Shown: positions 1-5,400 of the stretch, in pieces
Numbering within the stretch: position 1 is the first letter of the stretch
Layout: every line of letters begins with the position of its first letter
Assembly (NCBI GenBank): GCA_008671285.1
Contig: RPYR01000015.1
Span: forward strand, 1 to 6,872
DNA length: 6,872 nucleotides
Direction of reading: 5' to 3'
Origin: Collinsella aerofaciens
GTDB taxonomy: Bacteria > Actinomycetota > Coriobacteriia > Coriobacteriales > Coriobacteriaceae
Program-made: the position numbers and the translations under genes
The notes under the pieces: generated by a model
What the model was told of the DNA's origin: nothing
The model's input: only the letters and a program-made list of their open reading frames with translations
The model's database searches: none

Positions 1-26
1 GCATCCATCTCGGCTGCGTTGCTCAT
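1..26 (-). CDS. Start of a further operon gene (partial, runs off window)
   Basis: Downstream of dapB on the minus strand there is an ATG at 26-24, preceded by an AGGAGAG SD sequence about 7-8 nt upstream (roughly 34-41). Only nine residues are visible, beginning MSNAAEMD. The gap to the dapB stop is about 40 nt, so the gene is probably in the same operon. By position it could be the acylating enzyme of the DAP pathway (DapD or DapH, tetrahydrodipicolinate N-acyltransferase), but that is only context. The visible residues do not identify a family. Confidence 0.6.
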
Positions 27-65
27 TCGCTATCTCTCCTTTGGGTGGATTCGGTTGATACCTGG

Positions 66-806
66 TTAGGCAAACATGACCTGGTCGAACGTATAGAAGC
101 CGGGTTCGCGGGCGACGAGCTTCTGCGCGGCTGCCAGGGCGCCGTTGACAAAGATCTGACGGCTCGTGGCGCGGTGGGTGAGCGTGACCTCCTCGTCCTG
201 GCCAAAGAAACTCACTTCGTGGACGCCGGCGACAGTGCCACCGCGCAGCGAGTGCATGCCGATCTCCTTGGGATCGCGTGCTCCGCACATGCCCTCGCGG
301 CCATAGACGGGGTGGTAGCCTGCCTCGGGCTCGGCTTCGACGACGGCGTCGAGCAACAACTTGGCAGTGCCGCTGGGGGCGTCGACCTTTTGGTTATGGT
401 GCGTCTCGACGATTTCGCAGTCAAAGCCGGGCAGCTCGCGTGTAGCCTGCGCTACCAGATGGCGCAGGGCTGCGATACCGATGGAGTAATTGCCCGAGTG
501 CATAACGCGGGTGTTCTGGCCCAGCTCACGCAGGCGGTCCATCTGCTCGGGGGTGTAGCCTGTGGTGCCTGAGACCAACGCCGCGCCCGTGCGCTCGACA
601 TAGGCGACGACAGCGTCGAAGGTCGCGACGTTCGAGAAGTCGATAATCACATCGGCAGCCGGTGCGTTCTCGAGCTCGCTCAAATCGAAGCCAATCTGGG
701 CCACGATATCAAAAACGGGCTGCCCGGCGGCATCGACAATGCTTTCGGCGGTGGTGCGGATGAGCGAGCCCATGCGGCCCGTTCCCATAATGACGGTCTT
801 AATCAA
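66..806 (-). CDS. dapB: 4-hydroxy-tetrahydrodipicolinate reductase (DapB)
   Basis: DapB is the cytosolic NAD(P)H-dependent reductase that converts the DapA product to tetrahydrodipicolinate in lysine and meso-DAP synthesis. The 246-residue protein is of the short type (some family members reach about 270). It carries the N-terminal Rossmann loop GTGRMG (residues 8-13), DFS (56-58), SGTTG (79-83) and the active-site segment with E134, H136, H137 and K140, followed by DAPSGTAK (142-149), which binds substrate and supplies the catalytic His/Lys. IGMHSLRGG (182-190) is the conserved C-terminal motif. The start is a TTG at 806-804. The only nearby in-frame ATG is residue 7, which would cut into the cofactor loop. 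An AAGGGAG SD sequence (822-816) sits 9 nt upstream. The start overlaps the dapA stop by 8 nt, indicating translational coupling with the fusion gene upstream. Confidence 0.96.
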   Translation of the reverse strand: MIKTVIMGTGRMGSLIRTTAESIVDAAGQPVFDIVAQIGFDLSELENAPAADVIIDFSNVATFDAVVAYVERTGAALVSGTTGYTPEQMDRLRELGQNTRVMHSGNYSIGIAALRHLVAQATRELPGFDCEIVETHHNQKVDAPSGTAKLLLDAVVEAEPEAGYHPVYGREGMCGARDPKEIGMHSLRGGTVAGVHEVSFFGQDEEVTLTHRATSRQIFVNGALAAAQKLVAREPGFYTFDQVMFA

Positions 807-3108
807 GCAGACCAGCTCCCTTCAGAGCATCGGTAAGTGCGGATCGCGTGTCGTCTGCCATGGGGCACAGCGGCATACGGTAGTTTGCCTCGATCATGCC
901 CATCTGGGCGAGCGCTTCCTTAACGGGGATGGGGTTGACCTCGCTAAAGAGGGCATTGATGAGCGGCTGACCGGCAATCTGGATATCGCGGGCGCGCTCC
1001 ACGTCGCCGTCCAAATAGGCGTGGCACATGTCGTGCACGAGCTGCGGCTGAACATCGGCCCACACGCTGATGGTGCCCGAGGCGCCCAGGCTCATGAGCG
1101 GCACGGTAAGCGCGTCCTCGCCCGAGTACATGCGGAAGTCGTCTGACAGCAGGTGAGCGATCTTGGCCGCGTAGGCGACGTCGCCCGAGGCTTCCTTAAT
1201 ACCCATGATGTTGGGATGTGCGGCCAGGCGCTCTACGTTGTGCTCGCTGATACCGCAGCCGCAACGACCGGGGATGTTGTACAGGATGCAGGGAATGTCC
1301 ACGGCATCGGCTACGGTCTTAAAGTGCTGATAGATACCCTCTTCGTTAGACTTGTTGTAGTAGGGGGTAATGAGCAGCAGGCCGTCGGCTCCCAAGCCCT
1401 GGTAAGTAAGCGACTTGGTGAGCATGGTCTGCGTGGAGTTGGAGCCCGAGCCGGCGATGACGGGGACGCGTCCTGCAACTTGCTTGACCACCGCGGCGAC
1501 AACGGAGTTGTCCTCGTCGTCGGTCATCGTGGCGCTCTCGCCGGTGGTGCCTAGGGTGAGGATGGCGTCGGTGCCGTTTTGCAGGTGGAAATCGATAAGG
1601 CGCCCAAGCGCGTCAAAGTCGACACTGCCGTCCTTTTTAAACGGCGTAACTAGGGCGACGGTTGAGCCCTCGAGATTGCGGATGTCCATGTTCTTCCCCT
1701 TCGCCTCTGCGATCTGGATGCGTTTGTTCCATTGAGCTGCGACTGCCAAGCGCTCGTCTTTGGCGCGACGGCGTGCACTTTCGGCGCGCGACTTGGCCAG
1801 CAGCTCTCGGCCGCACGGCAGCACGTCGAGCGTGGCAAAGTAATCGCCCGGGCGCTCGGCGCGGCGGATGAGGTCGGCCGCGCCATCGGGGCGCAGCAGG
1901 ACCTCGGCCGAGCGCAGCCGTCCGTTGTAGTTGTAGCCCATGGAGTAGCCATGCGCACCGGTATCGTGGATTACAAGCAGGTCACCCATGTCGATATGCG
2001 GCAGCTCGCGATCGATAGCGAACTTGTCGTTGTTCTCGCATAGGTTGCCCGTGATGTCATAGGTGTTCGTGACGGACGCTGTGGCCTTGTCGGCGCCGCC
2101 CGGCTGACCCATTACCGTAATGTGGTGGTAGGCGCCATACATGGCAGGGCGAATCAAATCGACGGCGCTTGCATCGACACCGATATAGTCCTTGTAGATC
2201 TGCTTCTCGTGGATGGCCTTGGTGACCAGGCAGCCGTAGGGGCCCATCATAAAGCGGCCCATCTCGGTGCAGATCGCCACATCGCCCATGCCGGCGGGAA
2301 CCAGGATCTCGTCGTATGCCGCGTGTACTCCCTCGCCGATGGCGCGAATGTCGGTGGTATGCTGCTCGGGCAGGTAGGGGATGCCGACGCCGCCGGACAG
2401 ATTGATGAAGGCGACGTGTGCGCCGGTCTCGCGCGCCAGGCGTACGGCAAGCTCAAAGAGGATGCGCGCGAGCTTGGGGTAGTAGTCGTTGGTGACAGTG
2501 TTGCTGGCAAGGAATGCGTGGATGCCAAAGTCCTCGGCGCCCTTGGCCTTGAGCATGCGGAAGGCCTCGAAGAGCTGCTCGGTGGTCATGCCATATTTGG
2601 AGTCGCCCGTGTTGTCCATGATGCCGTTGGAGAGCTCGAACAGGCCGCCTCGATTAAAGCGGCAGCTGACCGTCTTGGCGATGGGCCCCGGAACGCGCTC
2701 AAAGAACCCGATGTGGCTGATGTCGTCAAAGTTGACGCTGGCACCCAGCTTGTCGGCGAGCTCAAAGTCGGCAGCCGGTGTGTCGTTGGACGAGAACATG
2801 ATGTCGTGTCCCGTGATACCCAGTGAGCGGGCGATCATGAGCTCGGTATAGCTCGAGCAATCGCAGCCGCAGCCGTATTCGTTGAGAATGGAGATGAGCG
2901 CCGGGTTGGGGTTGGCCTTGACGGCAAAGTATTCCTTAAAGCCCGGGTTCCATGCAAAGGCGTCGCGCACTTCTTGCATGTTGCGGCGGATGCCCGCCTC
3001 GTCGTATAGATGAAACGGCGTGGGGAACTGCTCGACGATATGCTCGAGTGTCTCCTTGTCCACAAACGGCTGCTTGGCCGCATATGCCTCGTTGGGGGTC
3101 AATGCCAT
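799..3108 (-). CDS. lysA-dapA: LysA-DapA fusion: diaminopimelate decarboxylase joined in frame to dihydrodipicolinate synthase
   Basis: One uninterrupted frame of 769 residues contains two complete enzymes. Residues 1 to about 430 are a PLP-dependent diaminopimelate decarboxylase (meso-DAP to lysine). Visible features are the PLP lysine in FAVKANPN (K64), H197 in GIHAFLASN, the glycine loop GGVGIPY (239-245), EMGR (282-285), the catalytic Cys-Glu in NLCENNDKFA (C357, E358, D361) and GAHGYSMGYNYNGRLRSAE (384-402). Residues about 431-473 form a basic, Arg/Ala/Lys-rich linker, probably helical. Residues 474-769 (296 aa, normal DapA length) are a class I aldolase that condenses pyruvate with aspartate semialdehyde. 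They show TTGES (521-525), TPYYN (581-585), YNIPGR (610-615, Tyr and Arg), the Schiff-base lysine K638 in GIKEASG, and GASGTISV (675-682). The ATG start at 3108-3106 has GAGG 10 nt upstream, next to a lysine riboswitch. LysA and DapA are normally separate proteins. An internal start at 1689 could also yield free DapA. Confidence 0.93.
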   Translation of the reverse strand: MALTPNEAYAAKQPFVDKETLEHIVEQFPTPFHLYDEAGIRRNMQEVRDAFAWNPGFKEYFAVKANPNPALISILNEYGCGCDCSSYTELMIARSLGITGHDIMFSSNDTPAADFELADKLGASVNFDDISHIGFFERVPGPIAKTVSCRFNRGGLFELSNGIMDNTGDSKYGMTTEQLFEAFRMLKAKGAEDFGIHAFLASNTVTNDYYPKLARILFELAVRLARETGAHVAFINLSGGVGIPYLPEQHTTDIRAIGEGVHAAYDEILVPAGMGDVAICTEMGRFMMGPYGCLVTKAIHEKQIYKDYIGVDASAVDLIRPAMYGAYHHITVMGQPGGADKATASVTNTYDITGNLCENNDKFAIDRELPHIDMGDLLVIHDTGAHGYSMGYNYNGRLRSAEVLLRPDGAADLIRRAERPGDYFATLDVLPCGRELLAKSRAESARRRAKDERLAVAAQWNKRIQIAEAKGKNMDIRNLEGSTVALVTPFKKDGSVDFDALGRLIDFHLQNGTDAILTLGTTGESATMTDDEDNSVVAAVVKQVAGRVPVIAGSGSNSTQTMLTKSLTYQGLGADGLLLITPYYNKSNEEGIYQHFKTVADAVDIPCILYNIPGRCGCGISEHNVERLAAHPNIMGIKEASGDVAYAAKIAHLLSDDFRMYSGEDALTVPLMSLGASGTISVWADVQPQLVHDMCHAYLDGDVERARDIQIAGQPLINALFSEVNPIPVKEALAQMGMIEANYRMPLCPMADDTRSALTDALKGAGLLD
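1687..1702 (-). promoter_or_regulatory. Internal SD and ATG that could start a stand-alone DapA
   Basis: Inside the fusion frame, the codon for Met474 (ATG at 1689-1687) is preceded by AAGGGG (1701-1696) with a 6-nt spacer, a credible SD sequence at the usual distance. The protein from this Met (799-1689, 296 aa) is exactly a normal DapA beginning just before the conserved VALVTPF segment. It is therefore open whether the cell makes only the fusion, or fusion plus free DapA. The signal may also be a relic of a formerly separate dapA gene whose upstream lysA stop was lost. Confidence 0.55.
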
Positions 3109-3186
3109 GTCCCGTAAACCTCGCTATCCAGACGGCGCCATCTGCGCATCGAATCCGCATAGCGTGGACCCAATGTCCGGATAGCG
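3109..3186 (-). promoter_or_regulatory. Riboswitch expression platform with competing helices around the lysA SD
   Basis: Three minus-strand elements can pair in exclusive ways. Element A (3186-3175, CGCTATCCGGAC) holds the 3' strand of riboswitch P1. Element C (3133-3122, GTCTGGATAGCG) lies directly before the SD and can pair with all 12 bases of A, with one G-U. Element B (3167-3159, CCACGCTAT) can pair with ATAGCG of C and, across one A-A mismatch, with the GG of the SD GAGG (3122-3119). A reasonable model is that ligand-bound RNA keeps A in P1, so B pairs with C and masks the SD, while free RNA lets A take C. No U-run terminator is seen, which favours translational control. The pairings are read from sequence; the switching order is inferred. 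Confidence 0.6.
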
Positions 3187-3336
3187 CTCCCGCATTGCTG
3201 CAGACAGTCCTGTGGGTGTTTCCCACAGGCCCACCAGGTTGTTCGTGCCCGAAAAGCCCAGTTCGGCGGGTTTCGCCTCCCCACGGGGTCAAAGCCTGCC
3301 GGCTCGCCCGCGGTTCTTCGTGCCCGCGCCTCTATC
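3180..3336 (-). promoter_or_regulatory. Lysine riboswitch aptamer (L-box)
   Basis: The minus-strand leader of lysA-dapA carries the conserved lysine-riboswitch order. GATAGAGGCGCG (from 3336) corresponds to the ATAGAGGTGCG start of the Bacillus lysC L-box. GGGGAGGCGAAACCCGCCGAA (about 3282-3262) corresponds to its GGGGAGCG-TCGCCGAAG core. GGACTGTC (3210-3203), then a hairpin, then GGGAGCGCTATC (3191-3180) corresponds to GGCTGTC-hairpin-GGAGGGCTATC. Stems found by hand: P1 GATAG/CTATC (3336-3332 with 3184-3180); P2 GCGGG/CCCGC (3327-3323 with 3270-3266); P2b CCGCGGG/CCCGTGG (3313-3307 with 3287-3281); a tip AGCC/GGCT (3304-3301 with 3296-3293); P4 CCTGTGGG/CCCACAGG (3229-3222 with 3216-3209, 8 bp); and P5 with a GCAA tetraloop (3203-3190). 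P3 (CTGGG/CCTGG) relies on G-U pairs. The usual AGTA of the loop-E element is not seen. Lysine binding would lower LysA-DapA-DapB production. Confidence 0.86.
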
Positions 3337-3338
3337 AA

Positions 3339-3357
3339 GTGGTAACGACCCTACCAC
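3339..3357. repeat. Inverted repeat GTGGTA-N7-TACCAC in the divergent promoter region
   Basis: A perfect 6-bp inverted repeat with a 7-nt spacer (GTGGTA at 3339-3344, TACCAC at 3352-3357) lies between the riboswitch and the divergent promoter candidates. It overlaps the proposed -10 and start site of the minus-strand lysine operon. It could be an operator for a regulator of one or both genes, or a small hairpin at the 5' end of the leader. No regulator for it is encoded next to it. Confidence 0.45.
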
Positions 3358-3376
3358 GTTGCACTTTACCAAACAA
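3348..3376 (-). promoter_or_regulatory. Candidate promoter for the lysine operon
   Basis: On the minus strand, TTGTTT (3376-3371) and TAGGGT (3353-3348) are separated by 17 nt. This would start the transcript near 3341, just before the P1 strand of the lysine riboswitch. The -10 match is poor (3 of 6), so the assignment is tentative. The nearby TATATA stretch at 3386-3391 is an alternative AT-rich element that would give a longer leader. Confidence 0.3.
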
Positions 3377-3393
3377 GAGTATTCGTATATAAC
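3365..3393 (+). promoter_or_regulatory. Candidate promoter for the M20 amidohydrolase gene
   Basis: TTTACC (3365-3370) and TATAAC (3388-3393) are spaced by 17 nt on the plus strand, giving a leader of roughly 85 nt before the ATG at 3487. Its -35 falls inside the proposed minus-strand promoter (3348-3376), so polymerases firing in opposite directions would compete. The assignment rests on consensus and spacing only. Confidence 0.45.
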
Positions 3394-3486
3394 GTTTAAA
3401 AAATGCAGGGATATGCTGGAAACATGTGCGCCACAATCCTGTATCACAATAAGTTGCAACAGATGTGCCTCACGAAGGGATCCTCT

Positions 3487-4674
3487 ATGACCGAGCTCCA
3501 AGAACTCCGTCGCTATCGCCGCGATCTCCATCGCATTCCGGAGCTCGATTTCGATCTTCCGCAAACCATTGCCTATATCGAGGGCGTGCTGGCACCGCTC
3601 ACCTGCGAAGTGACCCATCCGTGCCCCAGCTGCGTCTGTGCTTTCTTCGACGCCGGCGTTGATGCCGCGCATGCCACGGCGATTCGCGCCGATATGGATG
3701 CGCTGCCCATCGCGGAAGCGACGGGAGCGGCCTTTGCCTCAACCCATCCCGGCAAGATGCACGCTTGCGGACATGACGGACACATGGCCATGGCGCTTGC
3801 CGCCGCGACGTATGTCGACCGTACGATTCGCGAGCATCCGGGCGCCATTAGGCGCAATGTTCTCTTTGTGTTCCAGCCGGCCGAGGAAACGACCGGTGGT
3901 GCCAAGACGGTATGCGAGAGCGGTGTGTTCGAGCGCTATGGGGCCGACCGCATTTTTGGCTTCCATGTGTGGCCCGATCTGCCTGCCGGCACGTTGGCGA
4001 GTTGTTCCGGTCCGCTGCTGGCGCGTTCGAGTGAGACACACATTCATATTCACGGGACGAGCATCCATATCGCTAAGACCTATGGCGTTCCGGTCGAGGA
4101 GTCGCACGATGCGGCGCTGGCGGCTGCCAAGTTCTTGGTTGCCGAGCGCGAACTGATGGACGAGCTGGGCACCGACAAGCCCTGTATCGGTAAGTTTGGT
4201 CTGCTGCAGGCCGGTACGGTTTGCAACGCGGTGGCGGGGGAGGCCCATGTGGCCGGAAGCCTGCGTGTGTTTACGGACGACATGTTCGACCGGGCGCGCG
4301 AAGGCGTGCGCCGCGTGCTGGACGATGCCTGTGCCGCAACGGGCTGCACGTATGATCTCAACTTTGCCGAGGGCTATCCGCCGGTCGACAACGACCCCGA
4401 GTTGTTTGCCAGCGTCGCGCCTGCCTTGCCCGGGCTGCAGCTTGTGGAGGAACCGCTGCTGATCGCCGAGGATTTCGCGTTCTATCAACGCCATCTGCCG
4501 GGCGTGTTTTTCCTGCTGGGCACGGGTATGCCAGAGGACCAAGACAACCCGAGTGATTCGGATGGCTGTCCCGCCTATGCCACAAGCGCTCTGCATACCG
4601 ATAGCATGCTCTTCGACGAGGAAATCCTTCTCAAAGGCCTCGATGTCTACAAACGATTGCTTTTGCTTGACTAA
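3487..4674 (+). CDS. M20D-family metallo-amidohydrolase, possible N-acetyl-DAP deacetylase
   Basis: This 395-residue cytosolic enzyme has the M20D amidohydrolase layout (hippurate, auxin-conjugate and N-acetyl-DAP hydrolases), which releases an acyl group from an amino acid using two metal ions. Visible motifs are RRDLHRIPEL (11-20), RADMDALPI (67-75), MHACGHDGH (91-99) with metal ligands C94 and H96, QPAEE (130-134), GFHVWP (158-163) with H160, the lid-domain HIAK (194-197), LLQAGTVCNAVAGEAHVAGS (239-258), AEDFAFY (327-333) and LH (369-370). The ATG at 3487 is chosen because GAAGGGA (3474-3480) lies 6 nt upstream and the family motif begins within 11 residues. The frame stays open to 3403, but that extension has no family character. 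The gene is divergent from the lysine operon, so deacetylation of N-acetyl-LL-DAP is a plausible role. Other acyl-amino-acid substrates are equally possible from sequence. Confidence 0.88.
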   Translation: MTELQELRRYRRDLHRIPELDFDLPQTIAYIEGVLAPLTCEVTHPCPSCVCAFFDAGVDAAHATAIRADMDALPIAEATGAAFASTHPGKMHACGHDGHMAMALAAATYVDRTIREHPGAIRRNVLFVFQPAEETTGGAKTVCESGVFERYGADRIFGFHVWPDLPAGTLASCSGPLLARSSETHIHIHGTSIHIAKTYGVPVEESHDAALAAAKFLVAERELMDELGTDKPCIGKFGLLQAGTVCNAVAGEAHVAGSLRVFTDDMFDRAREGVRRVLDDACAATGCTYDLNFAEGYPPVDNDPELFASVAPALPGLQLVEEPLLIAEDFAFYQRHLPGVFFLLGTGMPEDQDNPSDSDGCPAYATSALHTDSMLFDEEILLKGLDVYKRLLLLD

Positions 4675-4704
4675 GGCGCAAAGGACTATTTGTTCTAGAA
4701 AACA

Positions 4705-4718
4705 CGAACAAACGTACG
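4705..4718. promoter_or_regulatory. LexA-box-like site overlapping the higBA promoter
   Basis: CGAACAAACGTACG closely resembles the Gram-positive LexA (SOS) operator CGAAC-N4-GTTCG. The left half is perfect, the purine/pyrimidine preferences of the centre fit, and one base of the right GTTC is changed (GTAC). It ends 1 nt before the TATAAT -10, where bound repressor would block polymerase. The match is by eye to the known consensus; no lexA gene is in the window. Confidence 0.4.
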
Positions 4719-4752
4719 ATATAATAGAGATGTAAGTCTATAGAAACGTTTG

Positions 4753-4765
4753 ACGTTACTAACGT
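4753..4765. repeat. Palindrome ACGTTA-C-TAACGT before higB, candidate antitoxin operator
   Basis: A perfect 6-1-6 palindrome lies directly upstream of the higB SD, within the predicted 5' leader. HigA-type antitoxins usually bind palindromes near their own promoter to autoregulate, so this is the best operator candidate here. Another AACGTT sits just upstream at 4745-4750. Confidence 0.5.
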
Positions 4766-4776
4766 AAGGCGATACT

Positions 4777-5058
4777 ATGATTGCATCGTATAAAGATGAG
4801 GATACCGAACGCTTTGCCATGGGTGTGCGGGTCAGGAGGTTCGTGCCCTTTGAGCGTGTTGCGTTGAGGAAGATTCGCCAACTGCAGGTTTGTGCTTCGC
4901 TTGATGATCTTCGCGTTCCACCGGGCAACCGCCTGGAAGCTTTGAAGGGCGATCGTGCCGGTCAATATAGCATCCGTGTTAACGAGCGCTATCGGGTCTG
5001 TTTTGAGTGGAGACAGGAGATGGCTTGGAATGTCGAAATCGTCGATTATCACAAGTGA
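4777..5058 (+). CDS. higB: HigB/RelE-family toxin (mRNA interferase)
   Basis: The 93-residue protein matches the HigB family of type II toxins, small RelE-fold ribonucleases that cut mRNA at the ribosome and halt growth until neutralised by HigA. Hallmarks are the central SLDDLRVPPGNRLEALKGDR (41-60), then GQYSIRVNERYRVCF (62-76) with the basic residues of the RelE active face, and the C-terminal VEIVDYHK (86-93) with Y91 and H92. Length is normal and the frame intact. The ATG is preceded by AAGG 7 nt upstream. The toxin gene comes first and overlaps higA by 29 nt, the usual HigBA order. Base composition looks more AT-rich than the flanking metabolic genes, in keeping with acquisition by transfer. 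Confidence 0.93.
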   Translation: MIASYKDEDTERFAMGVRVRRFVPFERVALRKIRQLQVCASLDDLRVPPGNRLEALKGDRAGQYSIRVNERYRVCFEWRQEMAWNVEIVDYHK

Positions 5059-5371
5059 TGAGACTTCGGCCGATTTGCTGTCGCCGGTGACTCCTGGTGA
5101 GCTTCTCAAAGAGGAGTTTCTTGTTCCCATGGGCATTTCTCAATATCGCCTTGCGAAAGAGACTGGGATTCCGGCTCAGCGTATCGGGCAGATTGTCTTG
5201 GGAAAACGTCGCGTGACGGCCGACACCGACCTCCGTCTTTGCCGTTATTTTGGCCTGACGGATGGTTATTGGCTGCGCGCTCAGGTGGCGTTTGACCTTG
5301 AGGCCGAGAAAAGGCGGATCGAACCGGAGCTGAATAAGATCGTTCCTGTCCAGCAGGCCGCTGCGTTGTAG
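5030..5371 (+). CDS. higA: HigA-family antitoxin, XRE helix-turn-helix
   Basis: This 113-residue protein is the antitoxin partner of HigB: it should bind and block the toxin and repress the shared promoter through its XRE-type helix-turn-helix domain. The family signature PGELLKEEFLVPMGIS (22-37) is followed by the DNA-binding helices in YRLAKETGIPAQRIGQIVLG (39-58), then RRVTADTDLRLCRYFGLTDG (60-79) and YWLRAQVAFDL (80-90). The ATG at 5030 is chosen because AGGAG (5015-5019) lies 10 nt before it inside higB and the next family-conserved region starts at residue 22. The ATG at 5058, next to the higB stop, is out of frame. The 29-nt overlap implies coupled translation. Confidence 0.92.
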   Translation: MSKSSIITSDETSADLLSPVTPGELLKEEFLVPMGISQYRLAKETGIPAQRIGQIVLGKRRVTADTDLRLCRYFGLTDGYWLRAQVAFDLEAEKRRIEPELNKIVPVQQAAAL

Positions 5372-5400
5372 TGCTCAAAGATATTGAGGTTGGAGTGACG

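Larger units (their letters stand above)
4675..4776 (+). promoter_or_regulatory. AT-rich promoter region of higBA
   Basis: The 102-nt gap after the amidohydrolase is much AT-richer than its surroundings. It contains a perfect -10, TATAAT (4720-4725), with no good -35 at 17-18 nt (AGAAAA or TAGAAA), which suggests a weak or activated promoter starting near 4732. A TTTGTTC/GAACAAA inverted repeat (4689-4695 with 4706-4712) could be a weak end-of-transcript hairpin for the gene before it, but it lacks GC pairs and a T-run. The SD for higB is AAGG (4766-4769), 7 nt before the ATG. Confidence 0.6.

Noticed and set aside
2122..2826. Long plus-strand open frame opposite the LysA part.
   Set aside because: It mirrors the codon structure of a clearly real gene on the other strand, has no recognisable domains and no SD; the same applies to the long plus-strand frames at 45-572 and 1153-1554.
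3330..3360. A T-box leader upstream of lysA-dapA, suggested by GTGGTA and TACCAC sequences.
   Set aside because: The conserved T-box TGGNACCGCG block is absent, and the downstream blocks and stems match the lysine riboswitch instead.
3403..3486. An upstream in-frame ATG that would extend the amidohydrolase by 28 residues.
   Set aside because: The added residues lack family similarity and an SD, and lie at the likely transcript start; the ATG at 3487 has a good SD at 6 nt.
3739..4596. Long minus-strand open frame opposite the amidohydrolase.
   Set aside because: It is antisense to a well-supported M20 gene and its translation shows no family features; such frames are common in GC-rich genes.
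4689..4712. TTTGTTC/GAACAAA inverted repeat as a Rho-independent terminator of the amidohydrolase gene.
   Set aside because: The stem is AT-rich with a 10-nt loop and no T-run follows; its right half is better explained as part of the LexA-like site.
4750..4778. TTGACG (4750-4755) and TACTAT (4773-4778) with a 17-nt spacer as the higB promoter.
   Set aside because: The -10 would overlap the higB ATG and transcription would begin inside the gene; TATAAT at 4720 fits better.
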